From Eisenibacter elegans DSM 3317 (GTDB lineage Bacteria > Bacteroidota > Bacteroidia > Cytophagales > Microscillaceae): DNA of 64,000 nt. The DNA is taken from NCBI RefSeq assembly GCF_000430505.1, contig NZ_AUMD01000020.1, positions 62,001 through 126,000 on the forward strand, in the 5' to 3' direction. The number at the start of each line of letters is the position of its first letter. Within the stretch, counting starts at the first letter, position 1. Positions 50,763 through 59,669 of the stretch are shown here, piece by piece. The position numbers were made by a program, and so were the translations under genes. The notes under the pieces were generated by a model, which worked only from the letters and a program-made list of their open reading frames with translations, was not told where the DNA came from and searched no databases.

Positions 50763-51098
50763 ATGTCTGTTATTGTAGCAACCGACGCTGATTTCAAACA
50801 ACACCTCCAAGACCAAGGCTTGATCATCGTAAAATATTATGCTGATTGGTGTGGCGGCTGCAAACTGTTTGCCCCCAAGTACCGCCGCCTATCAGGCGAT
50901 GAGCGCTTCGAAGGCATCAGCTTCCTAGATGTCAATGCAGAACTCAACCCCGAAGCCCGTCAGCTTGCCGGCGTAGACAACCTCCCCTACTTTGCCATTT
51001 TCCGCAATGGCCAACTAGTAGAAGGCACCTCTACAGCCAAAGAAGACACTGTAGTGGCGATGCTCCAAAAGCTCCAAGAAGTAGAAAACCCTGCCTAA
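50763..51098 (+). CDS. Thioredoxin-like protein
   Basis: A 111-residue thioredoxin-fold protein without signal peptide, so cytoplasmic. The redox motif reads ADWCGGCKLF (CGGC instead of the classical CGPC), and the cis-proline is present in VDNLPYFAIF. Replacing the proline of CGPC usually changes redox potential, so it may not act as the general thioredoxin. It is cotranscribed with the DUF6952 gene 10 bp downstream, a pairing common in Bacteroidota. Confidence 0.87.
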   Translation: MSVIVATDADFKQHLQDQGLIIVKYYADWCGGCKLFAPKYRRLSGDERFEGISFLDVNAELNPEARQLAGVDNLPYFAIFRNGQLVEGTSTAKEDTVVAMLQKLQEVENPA

Positions 51099-51108
51099 GC
51101 GTTTTTTT

Positions 51109-51351
51109 ATGAAAATACCTGCCATCAAACAACTGGTCGAGACCTATACCCTCGACCAACTCCGACAAGCCGAAGAGGCTTTTTATGAAGAACAAACTCC
51201 GGCCATCAGCATCGAGGGCGCAGATGAGGGCGAACAGCTGACACATACCATCGCTGCCATCTGGATTCTGGAGAAGATGCAGGCCGAAGGCTCAGATTTC
51301 AAGACAGCCCTCCGCGCTTATACCCAGCGTGTTCGGGCTTCGATTAGCTAA
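51109..51351 (+). CDS. DUF6952 family protein
   Basis: An 80-residue acidic helical protein (MKIPAIKQLVETYTLDQLRQ at the start, AIWILEKMQAEGSDFKTALR near the end) that I recognise as DUF6952, usually encoded right after a small thioredoxin. Function unknown; the conserved pairing suggests a role with the thioredoxin. A strong terminator follows. Confidence 0.7.
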   Translation: MKIPAIKQLVETYTLDQLRQAEEAFYEEQTPAISIEGADEGEQLTHTIAAIWILEKMQAEGSDFKTALRAYTQRVRASIS

Positions 51352-51365
51352 ATATTCTCCCGACC

Positions 51366-51396
51366 CGTCAGCTTTACCAAGCTGACGGTTTTTTTG
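51366..51396 (+). terminator. Rho-independent terminator of the thioredoxin operon
   Basis: Stem CGTCAGCTT and AAGCTGACG with a 4-base loop, then a run of seven T residues. Confidence 0.88.
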
Positions 51397-51412
51397 CGCT
51401 CGGGCGCATCCC

Positions 51413-51745
51413 TCACAGCCTGATACCCAACAGGGTAATATCATCGCGCTGCTCAACCCCACCTTGGTGTGCATCAAGCACCCCCTCTAGGTATTGCAAC
51501 TGGGTAGAGAGCTTTTTATTAAACACACTCTGTAAGGTATATTTAAAAATACCCACCCCCAGCTTTTTCCTAGAGGCGTTGTTCTGGTCTATAAAGCCAT
51601 CAGTCGCCAGATAGAGCATATCCGCCCGACTGAAGCCGCAAGGTATGGTTATTTATCTCTACGGCGCGTTTCTGTCCAGTGCCTACCGAGTATCTGTCGC
51701 CTATTATTTCTTCGAGCAGTCCCTCTGTCAGCCTGATATAATATA
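51413..51745 (-). pseudogene. SpoIIE-type phosphatase, C-terminal remnant
   Basis: Minus-strand sequence reads EEIIGDRYSVGTGQKRAVEI and NNHTLRLQSG in one frame (to about 51620). It then shifts to DMLYLATDGFIDQNN, GVGIFKYTLQSVFNKKL and EQRDDITLLGIRL, ending at 51413. These are the last 100 or so residues of a SpoIIE-domain phosphatase (compare FSDGYADQ and TDDVLVVGLKL at the end of the 18861 gene). The N-terminal part is gone and a frameshift lies near 51618. Confidence 0.75.
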
Positions 51746-51832
51746 ATGAGCGCACTGCCTCGTATTCTAGCACAAAACAATGAGCTCAGGAAAAAACCGG
51801 CTAGACAAAGGATATTTCTGGCTAAAGAGGTT

Positions 51833-52741
51833 TTACTCTATGTTGGCATAATAATCCCAAGCGGCCTCGGCTATTTGAGCGATGATAGCTTCATTGGTGG
51901 CGTTATCTTCTTTGGAGTCGGCTACGAACACACTGATGAAGAGCGGCTGACCATTGGGCAGGCTGATGACCCCGATATCGTTGGTCGCGGCGGTGATACC
52001 TTGGGCGTTGGTACCCGACCAGCCCGTTTTGTGTGCGACGGCAGTGCCCGTAGGGAGCTGGCCTTTGAGCCGCTGTTGGCCGGTTTTGGTGCTAGTCATG
52101 ATTTGCCAGAGCGTGTCGTAGCTCTGAGGAGAGAGGTAGGGCTGCTGTGGGTTGTAGAAGGCCGCCAAGACCCGGGTGGCTTCGAGAGGGGTAGTCCAAT
52201 TTTGGAACTGTAGCTCCCAGTTGGCTTGCATCGTCTCTTCATTAATTTTGATGGCCAAGGCCTCAAAGCCACGCTGATGGAAATAACGTTCTACCTCCGC
52301 CGGGCCGCCAAGCAGGCGTAGGAGGATGTCGCAGCCTACATTGTCGCTCAGGGCGATGGTATATTGCAATATCTCCCGCACAGGCAGGGTTGCTCCCTTG
52401 AGGTGTGCGTCGCGAATGGGACTATAGAGGCCGGGCAATAGGTCGCGCTTACGAATCTTGATGGGCTGGTCGAGGGTAAAACGCCCCTCATCGATGGCCG
52501 CCATCATCACAATACCGATATGAAACTTAAAGACACTCTGCATCGGCAACCGCTCATAACCATTGAGCAACAAGGTATCTTGGCCACCCAAGCCCAAGAT
52601 GGCTACCCCCACCGTAGCCTGCTTACCTCGGACAATCTCGGCTAAGCGGGTTTCTAAATTCACCAGTTGTTGGGCCTGCGCAGTAAGGCCATTAAAAAAA
52701 CAGAAAATCAACAAATAATAAGGGCGTAGGTAAGGGTGCAT
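51833..52741 (-). CDS. Class A beta-lactamase
   Basis: A 302-residue exported serine beta-lactamase hydrolysing beta-lactam antibiotics in the periplasm. A signal peptide ends near GLTAQAQ (residue 24). The catalytic elements are complete: S69-V-F-K (SxxK), the SDN loop in IALSDNVGCD, the omega-loop glutamate within NEETMQANWELQ, and HKTG. The sequence style (long loops, NWTTPLEATRVL) fits the subclass A2 group found in Bacteroidota. A chromosomal location without mobile genes nearby suggests an intrinsic gene. The substrate spectrum cannot be read from sequence. Confidence 0.92.
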   Translation of the reverse strand: MHPYLRPYYLLIFCFFNGLTAQAQQLVNLETRLAEIVRGKQATVGVAILGLGGQDTLLLNGYERLPMQSVFKFHIGIVMMAAIDEGRFTLDQPIKIRKRDLLPGLYSPIRDAHLKGATLPVREILQYTIALSDNVGCDILLRLLGGPAEVERYFHQRGFEALAIKINEETMQANWELQFQNWTTPLEATRVLAAFYNPQQPYLSPQSYDTLWQIMTSTKTGQQRLKGQLPTGTAVAHKTGWSGTNAQGITAATNDIGVISLPNGQPLFISVFVADSKEDNATNEAIIAQIAEAAWDYYANIE

Positions 52742-52932
52742 AGGAAATAAGGATGTTATAATTTTTATTATGTTAGCTATATGTTTGAAAAGTAAGCAGA
52801 CGAACTAAAGAAAGCGCTTACGAGTCCTTCACAAACTTCGGTTAAATCTTTTTCAAGCACAAGCAAAGATGGGTCAAGGTTTCCTCCATCTTCCAATAAC
52901 ATCCTAAAGGCTGGGGTACAACAAAAATATCT

Positions 52933-52983
52933 TTGACCAAAAAACAAACCCCTCTGCGCTTTGAGTACAAGCAGAGGGGCTTG
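52933..52983 (-). terminator. Rho-independent terminator
   Basis: Stem CCCCTCTGC (52952-52960) and GCAGAGGGG (52972-52980), followed on the minus strand by TTTGTTTTTTGG. It lies about 25 bp beyond the stop of the lipoprotein gene. Confidence 0.8.
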
Positions 52984-53006
52984 GTAGATGATTGTCGAAG
53001 TAGTGT

Positions 53007-53549
53007 TTAGGACTTTTCTTTCAATACGACCTTCATAGCCTTTGTACTGTTGGGGGCTTGCCACTCGCCAGTAAAGCCATCATCGCTGCTATTGAGCGTA
53101 AACGTACCCGTTATCTTGCCATCAACCATTTCGTTGAGAAATAGCTGGCCTGAGAAAAACTCTCCTTCTAGGGCTATTTTTTTCTCCTTGCCTTGGCTTT
53201 CGTAGTAATACCATCCTTCGTATGCGTCGCGGTTCATGCCGTTGGGGCCGGCTTCAGTACCTTTGTATTCAAGTTTGAGTTGAATTTTGAGGTTGCCGTT
53301 GATTGTACCGTTGTAGTTGGCCTGATCGTCCGCTTTTTTCTCATTTTTGTCTTTAATCTCAGCCTTTTCAGCCTTTTCAGCCTTTTCGGTGGCTTTGTCG
53401 GCGGGTTTGGTATTTTCGGCAGCGTCAGTGGTGGCTTCGGTAGCTGTTTCGGTAGTATCCGTTTTGGTTTCTTTGCTACCGCAGGCCGTCAGGCCTACCG
53501 ATATCAAAAATGCTAGCGTACAAGCAAGGGTTTTGGGAGTTGTTTGCAT
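53007..53549 (-). CDS. Lipoprotein with charged linker
   Basis: A 180-residue lipoprotein. The signal ends in VGLTAC (lipobox cysteine near residue 23). A low-complexity linker of T/E/A/K follows, including the tandem EKAEKAEKAE, and then a beta-rich domain of about 110 residues (NYNGTINGNLKIQLKLEYKG ... GTFTLNSSDDGFTGEW). The domain looks like a small beta-barrel or lipocalin-like sheet; I do not recognise the family. The ATG at 53549 was chosen because it begins the signal peptide. Confidence 0.7.
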   Translation of the reverse strand: MQTTPKTLACTLAFLISVGLTACGSKETKTDTTETATEATTDAAENTKPADKATEKAEKAEKAEIKDKNEKKADDQANYNGTINGNLKIQLKLEYKGTEAGPNGMNRDAYEGWYYYESQGKEKKIALEGEFFSGQLFLNEMVDGKITGTFTLNSSDDGFTGEWQAPNSTKAMKVVLKEKS

Positions 53550-53703
53550 CGGTGAAAATATAGTTAGGAATAAAAAAACTTGATGACAGTGTTGGGCTTG
53601 TTGGTCATTTTCCATATCGACACTCGTCCGCGCCTGTGGTGTTTCCACAAACGAGGCGAGTATGTTTTGCAGCCGCCTGTATTCTTACAGGTATAGTGCC
53701 TTT

Positions 53704-53896
53704 TTAGAGCATGTCTAAAATTCTCTTCATCGACACCAAAACACTGCTTTTTGGCTGCTATTCGTTAAAAATGCTCGCCGTAGCCCACCCACGATTAAAA
53801 TCGTGGGCTAAACATAGCGCCTTCGCTTTTGGCCTAGTATGAGCACAAAAATCAGCTGTTTTGAGCGCCGCGCTGAAAATTTAGACAAGCTTTTAG
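53704..53896. repeat. Family-3 inverted-repeat element (MITE-like)
   Basis: About 190 bp with ends AGAGCATGTCTAAAATTCTC (from 53705) and, inverted, GAAAATTTAGACAAGCTTTT (to about 53894), consensus AGC(A/T)TGTCTAAA(A/T)TT. The interior contains the hairpin AGCCCACCCACGATTAAAAT / CGTGGGCTA at 53787-53815. No coding capacity. Its right end overlaps the stop codon of the 53893-54207 gene. Confidence 0.6.
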
Positions 53897-54207
53897 AGAT
53901 AATCTGACAATTTGAGGGTTTTACCACTCATACTGCTGCTGGCCTCAAAAAGAAGTTTGCCTTTCTTACCACCATCGCCATTATAAAACTTACGGCCTTC
54001 TTCTACAGTTACTTTCTTGACAGCCATATTGTTGATGGTATAATAGCCTTTCCCATCATAGATACGGAAAGAGCTACCCGTATCGTTTTTGATGCTGAAG
54101 GTAACATCTCCCAGCGGCGCTTCGGCGGGCTTGTAGGCGCTCAGACCATAGCTTAGCAGGCAAAGTATCATCATTAGGGTGCTGAATTGGAGCAAGTGTT
54201 TTTTCAT
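53893..54207 (-). CDS. Small exported protein
   Basis: A 104-residue protein with a signal peptide (HLLQFSTLMMILCLLSYGLS) and a roughly 75-residue beta-type mature part (VTFSIKNDTGSSFRIYDGKG, YYTINNMAVKKVTVEEGRKF). No family recognised. Its stop codon lies within the terminal repeat of the family-3 element, so the natural end may have been modified. Confidence 0.6.
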   Translation of the reverse strand: MKKHLLQFSTLMMILCLLSYGLSAYKPAEAPLGDVTFSIKNDTGSSFRIYDGKGYYTINNMAVKKVTVEEGRKFYNGDGGKKGKLLFEASSSMSGKTLKLSDYL

Positions 54208-54303
54208 ATCAGTGATGTTTTGGGTGAATAAGTGAATAAGTAGTTGTGAGTTTTTAGCTTTTAGTGCTTGGTTATTTCATTCACGCGATTTTTATACTCA
54301 ACC

Positions 54304-54350
54304 ACAATTGGTTTGGGAAATCTTTGCACTGAGAATCTTGGATAATCAAG
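54304..54350. repeat. Family-4 short interspersed repeat (inverted)
   Basis: CAATTGGTTTGGGAAATCTT, then TGCACTGAGAATCTTGGATA and ATCAAG: the inverted counterpart of 28620-28662 with about five differences. Confidence 0.55.
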
Positions 54351-54423
54351 AAAATCAAGCCCTTTAAATCCCCAAATCTTCTCTGAATCTTGGTATAAAT
54401 ACAAATGAGCAATAATTGACCAT

Positions 54424-55128
54424 TTATTGGATATTGAAGCGGCCTTGTGCTTTGTCAAACACTAAGGTTACAAACTTGGCTTCGGCAATACCGGGAGTAC
54501 CAAGGATGATTTCGATGCTCGTACCTTGTTGGGGGATTTTGACCAAAGCCGCCGCATCCTTACCTGCCAGTTGAATAGCCCCTGTTTCGGTAGAGCTTTT
54601 GTAGCTGAAGCGGGCTTGACGGTCGTGTAGGTCTGCCCAATTGAGTACTTTTTCGCTGATAGGTTTTAGTTGGGCATCAAAAAACTGCAAGTTTTTCAGG
54701 TTGCCCCAGCAGCCTTCGCCTCCGCAGGTGTACTCAAACACTCCTACGATATCTTCGCCTTTGGCGGTTTTCCAGAGCGCCAACTCAAACACAGGGTCTC
54801 CCATAACGCCATCACGAACCATTGCCTGAAGATACCCATTTTTGAGGTCTTCGATGGTGATCTTGGGTAGGTTTTGTTGGAAATAGCCCTGTCTTGCGTC
54901 ATACTTCTTAGCCAATACAGGTTGGAGCGCCTCAAAGTACTCCCTGATATTGGCCAAAGGAACCTGAGGCTCTGGCAACTCATTGATTTCAGCTCCAGTA
55001 GTAGTAACTACAGCCGTGTCTGTATCGCTGCTTGCAGCCATTTCTTTTTGCTCGGTAGCTGTGCCACAGGCCTGCCATAGGCACACAGCCAATAAAAAAG
55101 CCGTAATTTTGATAAGGTCGTTTTTCAT
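54424..55128 (-). CDS. Hypothetical lipoprotein
   Basis: A 234-residue lipoprotein. The signal ends in LWQAC (residue 21), followed by a short acidic linker and a mature domain of about 170 residues (LAKKYDARQGYFQQNLPKIT, FEYTCGGEGCWGNLKNLQFF, near-terminal LGTPGIAEAKFVTLVFDKAQ). Two cysteines close together (TCGGEGC) may form a disulfide. No family recognised. The ATG at 55128 begins the signal peptide. Confidence 0.65.
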   Translation of the reverse strand: MKNDLIKITAFLLAVCLWQACGTATEQKEMAASSDTDTAVVTTTGAEINELPEPQVPLANIREYFEALQPVLAKKYDARQGYFQQNLPKITIEDLKNGYLQAMVRDGVMGDPVFELALWKTAKGEDIVGVFEYTCGGEGCWGNLKNLQFFDAQLKPISEKVLNWADLHDRQARFSYKSSTETGAIQLAGKDAAALVKIPQQGTSIEIILGTPGIAEAKFVTLVFDKAQGRFNIQ

Positions 55129-55465
55129 GTGGATTGTATTTTTCAAATGCTGTATGCTTATTTTCTTTATTTTGCACAATGTTCAGGCTACATATTTTGA
55201 TAATAGCCCTCTCCCCTGCCCTATCACTTCTATGGAATTTGCGCACAAATTTGGTCTTCTGAAACCAAGCCAATCTAACCATTGGCAGTAACATACCTGC
55301 TTTGGGCAGTACCCTTCTACTTTACAAAAGAGGCTTGGTTTGCTAAGCTTAATTTGAAACAAGTTTACGCAAATAATCACTAAAAGATACTGCTTTTTTA
55401 CCGAGAGGGGTTTTGGCTTTACCAAATACTCCGCCTATCATACCAAGGCCTCTTGGGGTATTTCG
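55129..55465. other. Intergenic, nothing recognised
   Basis: About 340 bp between the lipoprotein gene start and a small frame. Possible short frames have unlikely composition. No repeat or terminator was recognised. Confidence 0.35.
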
Positions 55466-55711
55466 CTACATCTTCCCATTTTTCAGATATTGTGTTACAA
55501 AACGACCGTTTTCCCAAAAGAAGACGTGGCGCAGTGGCAGGTTTTTCTTGATATCCGATGTATAAGCACTTCTCAGTTCACGATAAATGCGCTTGCCTTG
55601 TATATACCAATGAACATTCGGCACGATGCCATAAGCAACCTTTTCACCCTTGAGCGACTTGTCGGAAAAACTCACTATATCGTAGCTTCCGTCGTCTTTG
55701 CGCTCATACAC
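55466..55711 (-). CDS. Short hypothetical frame, possibly a truncated gene
   Basis: An 81-residue frame (DDGSYDIVSFSDKSLKGEKV, then VPNVHWYIQGKRIYRELRSA, ending ENGRFVTQYLKNGKM). Its composition is protein-like, but it opens with GTG directly after a stop and has no evident promoter, so it may be the C-terminal part of a longer, broken gene. Confidence 0.4.
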   Translation of the reverse strand: MYERKDDGSYDIVSFSDKSLKGEKVAYGIVPNVHWYIQGKRIYRELRSAYTSDIKKNLPLRHVFFWENGRFVTQYLKNGKM

Positions 55712-55816
55712 ATTAGTTCATCAATACAGGGGCTATAGCATAAGCCATGTTTTTTAGCTACCTTTGGCCAACAAATCGAGCCACTAACCCACTTTTCCAC
55801 CCACTAGCAAAAAGCT

Positions 55817-56626
55817 ATGCACTCATACCCAAGCTTTTGGCTTATTGTCTTCTTGCTTTGCGTAGGCGGTATGCCTCTGGCGGCTCAAGACCGCAGCGCT
55901 GAGGCCGAAGACTGGATCACAAGAGGCACACGCTACCACAACGAAGGCCGCTACGACGAAGCCATCCAAGCCTACACCAAGGCCATCGAGATTTTCCCCC
56001 ACCTCAGCCGCTATTATTGGTATCGGGGAACAACCTACTTCGTAAAACAACGCTACCGAGATGCTCTGGCCGATTATAACCGCGCCCTGCCCGATTATCC
56101 GCAGGCCTACGAAAATCGCGCTTACCTCAAGTATGAACTGAAGGATTACCGAGGGGCCATCGAAGATATCAGCCTATTGCTGGGTATTGTAGAGCAGGAA
56201 AAAGATGAGCACTATGCCTTTCGAGCACTCTGTTTTGCGGCTCTGCGCAACTTCCGCGCTGCCTGTCACGACTACCAAGAAGCCCAAAAATTGGGGTTCA
56301 AAAAAACCCCTAGTTACGAAAAATATTGCCAAGAGGCCGCTACACAGGCAGCCCTACCTGCCGATAGTCTCCAAAAAATATTAGACGCTGCCGACAGTTT
56401 GTCCCAAATTGTGGCCAAACAACCAACATCACCCGACAGCGCCCAACTGGCTATCGATAGCCTAGACCAAGCCAAGGTACAAGCCCCCACCAAGCCCCTC
56501 CCCAGCCTTAGACGCTATTTTTGGGCTTTGTTCGTCTTTTTGTTGATAGCCTCTCTCAGTGGGGCTTGGGCTTATTACCATTTTCGGAAAAAGGCGAATA
56601 ACAACGACGATGATGTTGTTTCTTAG
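55817..56626 (+). CDS. Exported TPR protein with C-terminal membrane anchor
   Basis: A 269-residue protein. A signal peptide ends at PLAAQ (residue 24). It then shows three to four tetratricopeptide repeats (about 30-165: YHNEGRYDEAIQAYTKAIEI, YRDALADYNRALPDYPQAYE), a polar linker, and a transmembrane helix (about 234-254, FWALFVFLLIASLSGAWAYY) with a short charged tail. The TPRs therefore lie in the periplasm, probably as a protein-binding scaffold. The partner is unknown. Confidence 0.75.
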   Translation: MHSYPSFWLIVFLLCVGGMPLAAQDRSAEAEDWITRGTRYHNEGRYDEAIQAYTKAIEIFPHLSRYYWYRGTTYFVKQRYRDALADYNRALPDYPQAYENRAYLKYELKDYRGAIEDISLLLGIVEQEKDEHYAFRALCFAALRNFRAACHDYQEAQKLGFKKTPSYEKYCQEAATQAALPADSLQKILDAADSLSQIVAKQPTSPDSAQLAIDSLDQAKVQAPTKPLPSLRRYFWALFVFLLIASLSGAWAYYHFRKKANNNDDDVVS

Positions 56627-57437
56627 CAATACGACTATTGTTAGGGATTGACGAAGTTTATAGCACATTAGAGCGTTGGGCGTGCGCCCCCTACGGGGTA
56701 TATCAATGAGGTAGCTTCTTTTGAATGCCCCCCTAACTCTTGGTGTGATTATCAGGTTACTCTCCCATTATTTTAACGTGAATATTTTCGATAAGCTTAG
56801 CAAAGTACAATTTTTTGATACTCATTTGTATTGACCAAAGGTGTATTAGGCTTCTGAGCCAGGAAAACATAAGCAATCAAACCGGCCATCAAATTGACCA
56901 TAAAATGGACAGGGCTCTGATAATACCACTTGAAACAGCGCATGTCCGAGAATAATGGCAGAAGATGCATATGCCATTATTCCGCTTTTATGCAAACAAC
57001 ATTGTGCAGCTAAATACCCTAGGCTCATATAACAAGGAGATTGCTCTAAGCTTTTTACAAAATCATCACAATTTGAAAAGATTTCTACTAACCTTAAAAT
57101 ACTGAGAATTAAGATAGGAATAAGTGTTTTCTCAGAATAGTGCAATTCAAAAGCAACACTTATTTGTTAGTTCTCAAATTTACCCTTTTTCTTGCTTATA
57201 GAAATCTTATTATCAAGCTGTTATAAAAATAAAGGCTAAAAACTAGCATAAGTTTGATAAATACGTCGCTAAGAAAGTTTTCGAAGAATTAAAATCATCT
57301 ATTCTATGATGTTTTACACTAAAACCTAAGAGCATCAACTACTGATAGCCTTTAGCATCTTTGAGTAATTTCTTACAAATAATTGACTATCAAGATTTTG
57401 CAAAAAACCACTCTCTAACCCAAGTAATACCCTCCCC
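56627..57437. other. Long intergenic region
   Basis: About 810 bp. A 99-codon minus-strand frame (56846-57145; SLGYLAAQCCLHKSGIMAYA) could be a small membrane protein or a relic, but its cysteine-rich, irregular composition is unconvincing. GGGCGTGCGCCCCCTACGGGG (56678-56698) is a GC-rich hairpin-like spot. Nothing else was recognised. Confidence 0.3.
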
Positions 57438-58877
57438 TCACCCAAACAGCAGAGGTATCCAAAACATTGCCCAGAGCCATAGTAAGCCTAAGGCCAACAA
57501 ATTGAGCCAAAAGCCTGCCCTCACCATTTCGCGAACCTTGATATAGCCTCCGGCAAAGACAATGGCATTGGGTGGAGTGGCCATCGGGAGCATGAAAGCA
57601 CAGCTTGAAGCCATTGTGGCGGGAATCATCAGGAGCAGCGGTGGCAGATTCATCGCCCGGGACAGCCCTTCCAATACCGGCAACAACACCACCACCAAGG
57701 CCACATTGCTCATGACTTCGGTCAGGTAAATCGACACCACTATCACCAAAAGCAAGAGCCACGGCAGGAGCGCCCCACCCTGCTCACCCAATACCAATGC
57801 ATCGCCGATGCGCTGGATAAGCCCTTTTTGCCCCAACAGTTCGGCTAAGGCTATCCCGCCTCCAAAGAGCAATAAAATTCCCCAAGGGAGGCGCTCAGTA
57901 TCGGACCAGCGCAAGAGGGTTTCGGATGGGTTTTCGGCCTTAGCTCCTGCGGGTACGACAAAAAGCACGACGGTAGCCACTATTGCAATCTCGGTATCGG
58001 TGATGTGCCAAGGGAGATACCCCCTGAGTACCCAAGCTGAGGCTGTAGCAGCAAATACCCATAAGGTACGCCGCTCGCCGCCTTGGAGCGCTCCCAAAGC
58101 CTGTAGCTCTTGCCTGAAATAGGCTGCGGCATGGTCAAACTTGGGTAGCCCGTTGGGGAAAAGTACTGACACCAGCAAGAAATAAGCGGCATACAAAACC
58201 AATGCTGAAAAAGGCAGCGCCATCAACAACCAGCGGCCAAAATCGACATTATACTGGAGTTTTTGAGCCGCATAGCCTACCATCACCGTATTGGGCGGTG
58301 TGCCGATTACGGTGGCTATTCCGCCTACGTTGGCCGCAATGGCGATGCCTAGCATCAGCGAAAGCGCAAACCTCCGAATACCGATCTGCTGTTGGGCTGT
58401 GGCTTGTTGACCAAAGATGCGCACTACCGAGTCGGCGATAGGCAACATCATCACCGCCGTGGCAGTATTGCTAATCCACATACTCAGAAAAGCCGTTGCC
58501 AGCATAAAACCCAACACTACCCGGTTGGTCTCTGTCCCCGTCAGGTATACTATCCCCAAGGCTATGCGCCGATGAAGCCGCCACTTTTCGAGCGCCAAAG
58601 CCAGCATAAAGCCCCCCATAAACAAAAAAATAACGCTGTTGCCATAGTTTGCACAGGTTTGGGAAAGCGGCATCAGCCCCAAGGCCGGAAAAACAGCAAT
58701 AGGCAACAAGGCCGTAACAAACAAGGGAACCGGCTCCGTAATCCACCAAAAAAGCATCCAAGTAGCTACAGCCAAGGCTAAGGCAGCCTCAGCCGAAAAA
58801 GAAGCAAGCGCCAAAAAATAAGCCCCAAGGGCAAGCAGAGGGGTGCATACCCAAATCCAAGTTTTGTATGTAGGCAT
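57438..58877 (-). CDS. SLC13/DASS-family sodium-coupled anion transporter
   Basis: A 479-residue inner-membrane transporter with about 11-12 helices. Family traits are WWITEPVPLFVTALLPIAVF near the start, the first SNT motif in MWISNTATAVMMLPIAD, GIATVIGTPPNTVMVGYA (re-entrant loop), and the second half-motif YLTEVMSNVALVVVLLP (SNV rather than SNT). Near the end ASSCAFMLPMATPPNAIVFA is typical. Members carry di- or tricarboxylates or sulfate with sodium; the substrate here is not certain. Confidence 0.88.
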   Translation of the reverse strand: MPTYKTWIWVCTPLLALGAYFLALASFSAEAALALAVATWMLFWWITEPVPLFVTALLPIAVFPALGLMPLSQTCANYGNSVIFLFMGGFMLALALEKWRLHRRIALGIVYLTGTETNRVVLGFMLATAFLSMWISNTATAVMMLPIADSVVRIFGQQATAQQQIGIRRFALSLMLGIAIAANVGGIATVIGTPPNTVMVGYAAQKLQYNVDFGRWLLMALPFSALVLYAAYFLLVSVLFPNGLPKFDHAAAYFRQELQALGALQGGERRTLWVFAATASAWVLRGYLPWHITDTEIAIVATVVLFVVPAGAKAENPSETLLRWSDTERLPWGILLLFGGGIALAELLGQKGLIQRIGDALVLGEQGGALLPWLLLLVIVVSIYLTEVMSNVALVVVLLPVLEGLSRAMNLPPLLLMIPATMASSCAFMLPMATPPNAIVFAGGYIKVREMVRAGFWLNLLALGLLWLWAMFWIPLLFG

Positions 58878-59086
58878 TGTCGAAGTATTTGCCCAAAACT
58901 AGATACTCCAAAGCAGTGATGCAAATTTTCAGGACTTTTGAGGATGAAAATACAAATTTCAAGTAATTTGCCTTGGCTGTGACTGGTCTAGCACCAATAA
59001 TTGCGCTGTCGGTGGGAGGCAGTGGTGCATTTTATCCCAAAAACAGCAGTTCCTCCTAAATACCCCCCCCCTATCGTCTACAAACA

Positions 59087-59644
59087 ATGCAAGAAGTATA
59101 CGACCAAACCTTTGACCAACAAAACAGCCTGCCCCTTGGTGAGTATGAGTGTTGTGTATTCAAGAACTGTGATTTTGCCAACGCCGATTTTTCCGGATTT
59201 AAGTTTACAGACTGTAGCTTCAATGGCTGCAACCTAAGTCTGGTAAAGCTTCACCAAACAGCACTGCAAGATATCTTATTCAAAGACTGTAAGATGCTTG
59301 GCTTGCGGTTTGATGCCTGCAAAGAATTTGGGCTATCGTTTTCGTTCGAAGGGTGCCAGCTCAATCATTCATCTTTTTACAAATTGAAAATAAAAAAGAC
59401 GTTTTTTAAAAACACGCAACTACAAGAGGTCGACTTTAGCGCATCAGACCTAAGTGGTGCTGTTTTTGAGGATTGTAATCTGATGCAAGCTGTTTTTGAG
59501 TATACTATCTTGGAAAAGGCTGATTTTAGGACAGCCTACAACTATAACATTGACCCTGAAAATAACCGAATCAAAAAAGCAAGATTTGCTATGCTTGGTT
59601 TGCCCGGACTTTTGGGCAAATATGATATAGAGATTGTGTCATAG
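59087..59644 (+). CDS. Pentapeptide repeat protein
   Basis: A 185-residue protein built largely of pentapeptide repeats (pattern A/C-D/N-L/F-x-x), for example CCVFKNCDFANADFSGFKFT and DFSASDLSGAVFEDCNLMQA. They form a right-handed quadrilateral beta-helix, interrupted near residues 75-110 as in Qnr-type proteins. The C-terminal NIDPENNRIKKARFA is also typical of Qnr-like proteins. A gyrase-protecting role is a possibility from resemblance only. The gene starts about 210 bp from the divergent transporter gene. Confidence 0.83.
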   Translation: MQEVYDQTFDQQNSLPLGEYECCVFKNCDFANADFSGFKFTDCSFNGCNLSLVKLHQTALQDILFKDCKMLGLRFDACKEFGLSFSFEGCQLNHSSFYKLKIKKTFFKNTQLQEVDFSASDLSGAVFEDCNLMQAVFEYTILEKADFRTAYNYNIDPENNRIKKARFAMLGLPGLLGKYDIEIVS

Positions 59645-59669
59645 TATGATATCTGTCGGGATACAGGCG

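Noticed and set aside
51833-52741. Beta-lactamase as part of a mobile resistance island
   Set aside because: No integrase, transposase, integron site or second resistance gene is nearby, and base composition resembles the neighbours.
56846-57145. 99-codon minus-strand frame as a membrane protein gene
   Set aside because: Irregular composition with many cysteines, no clear start context, no family resemblance; mentioned only under the intergenic entry.
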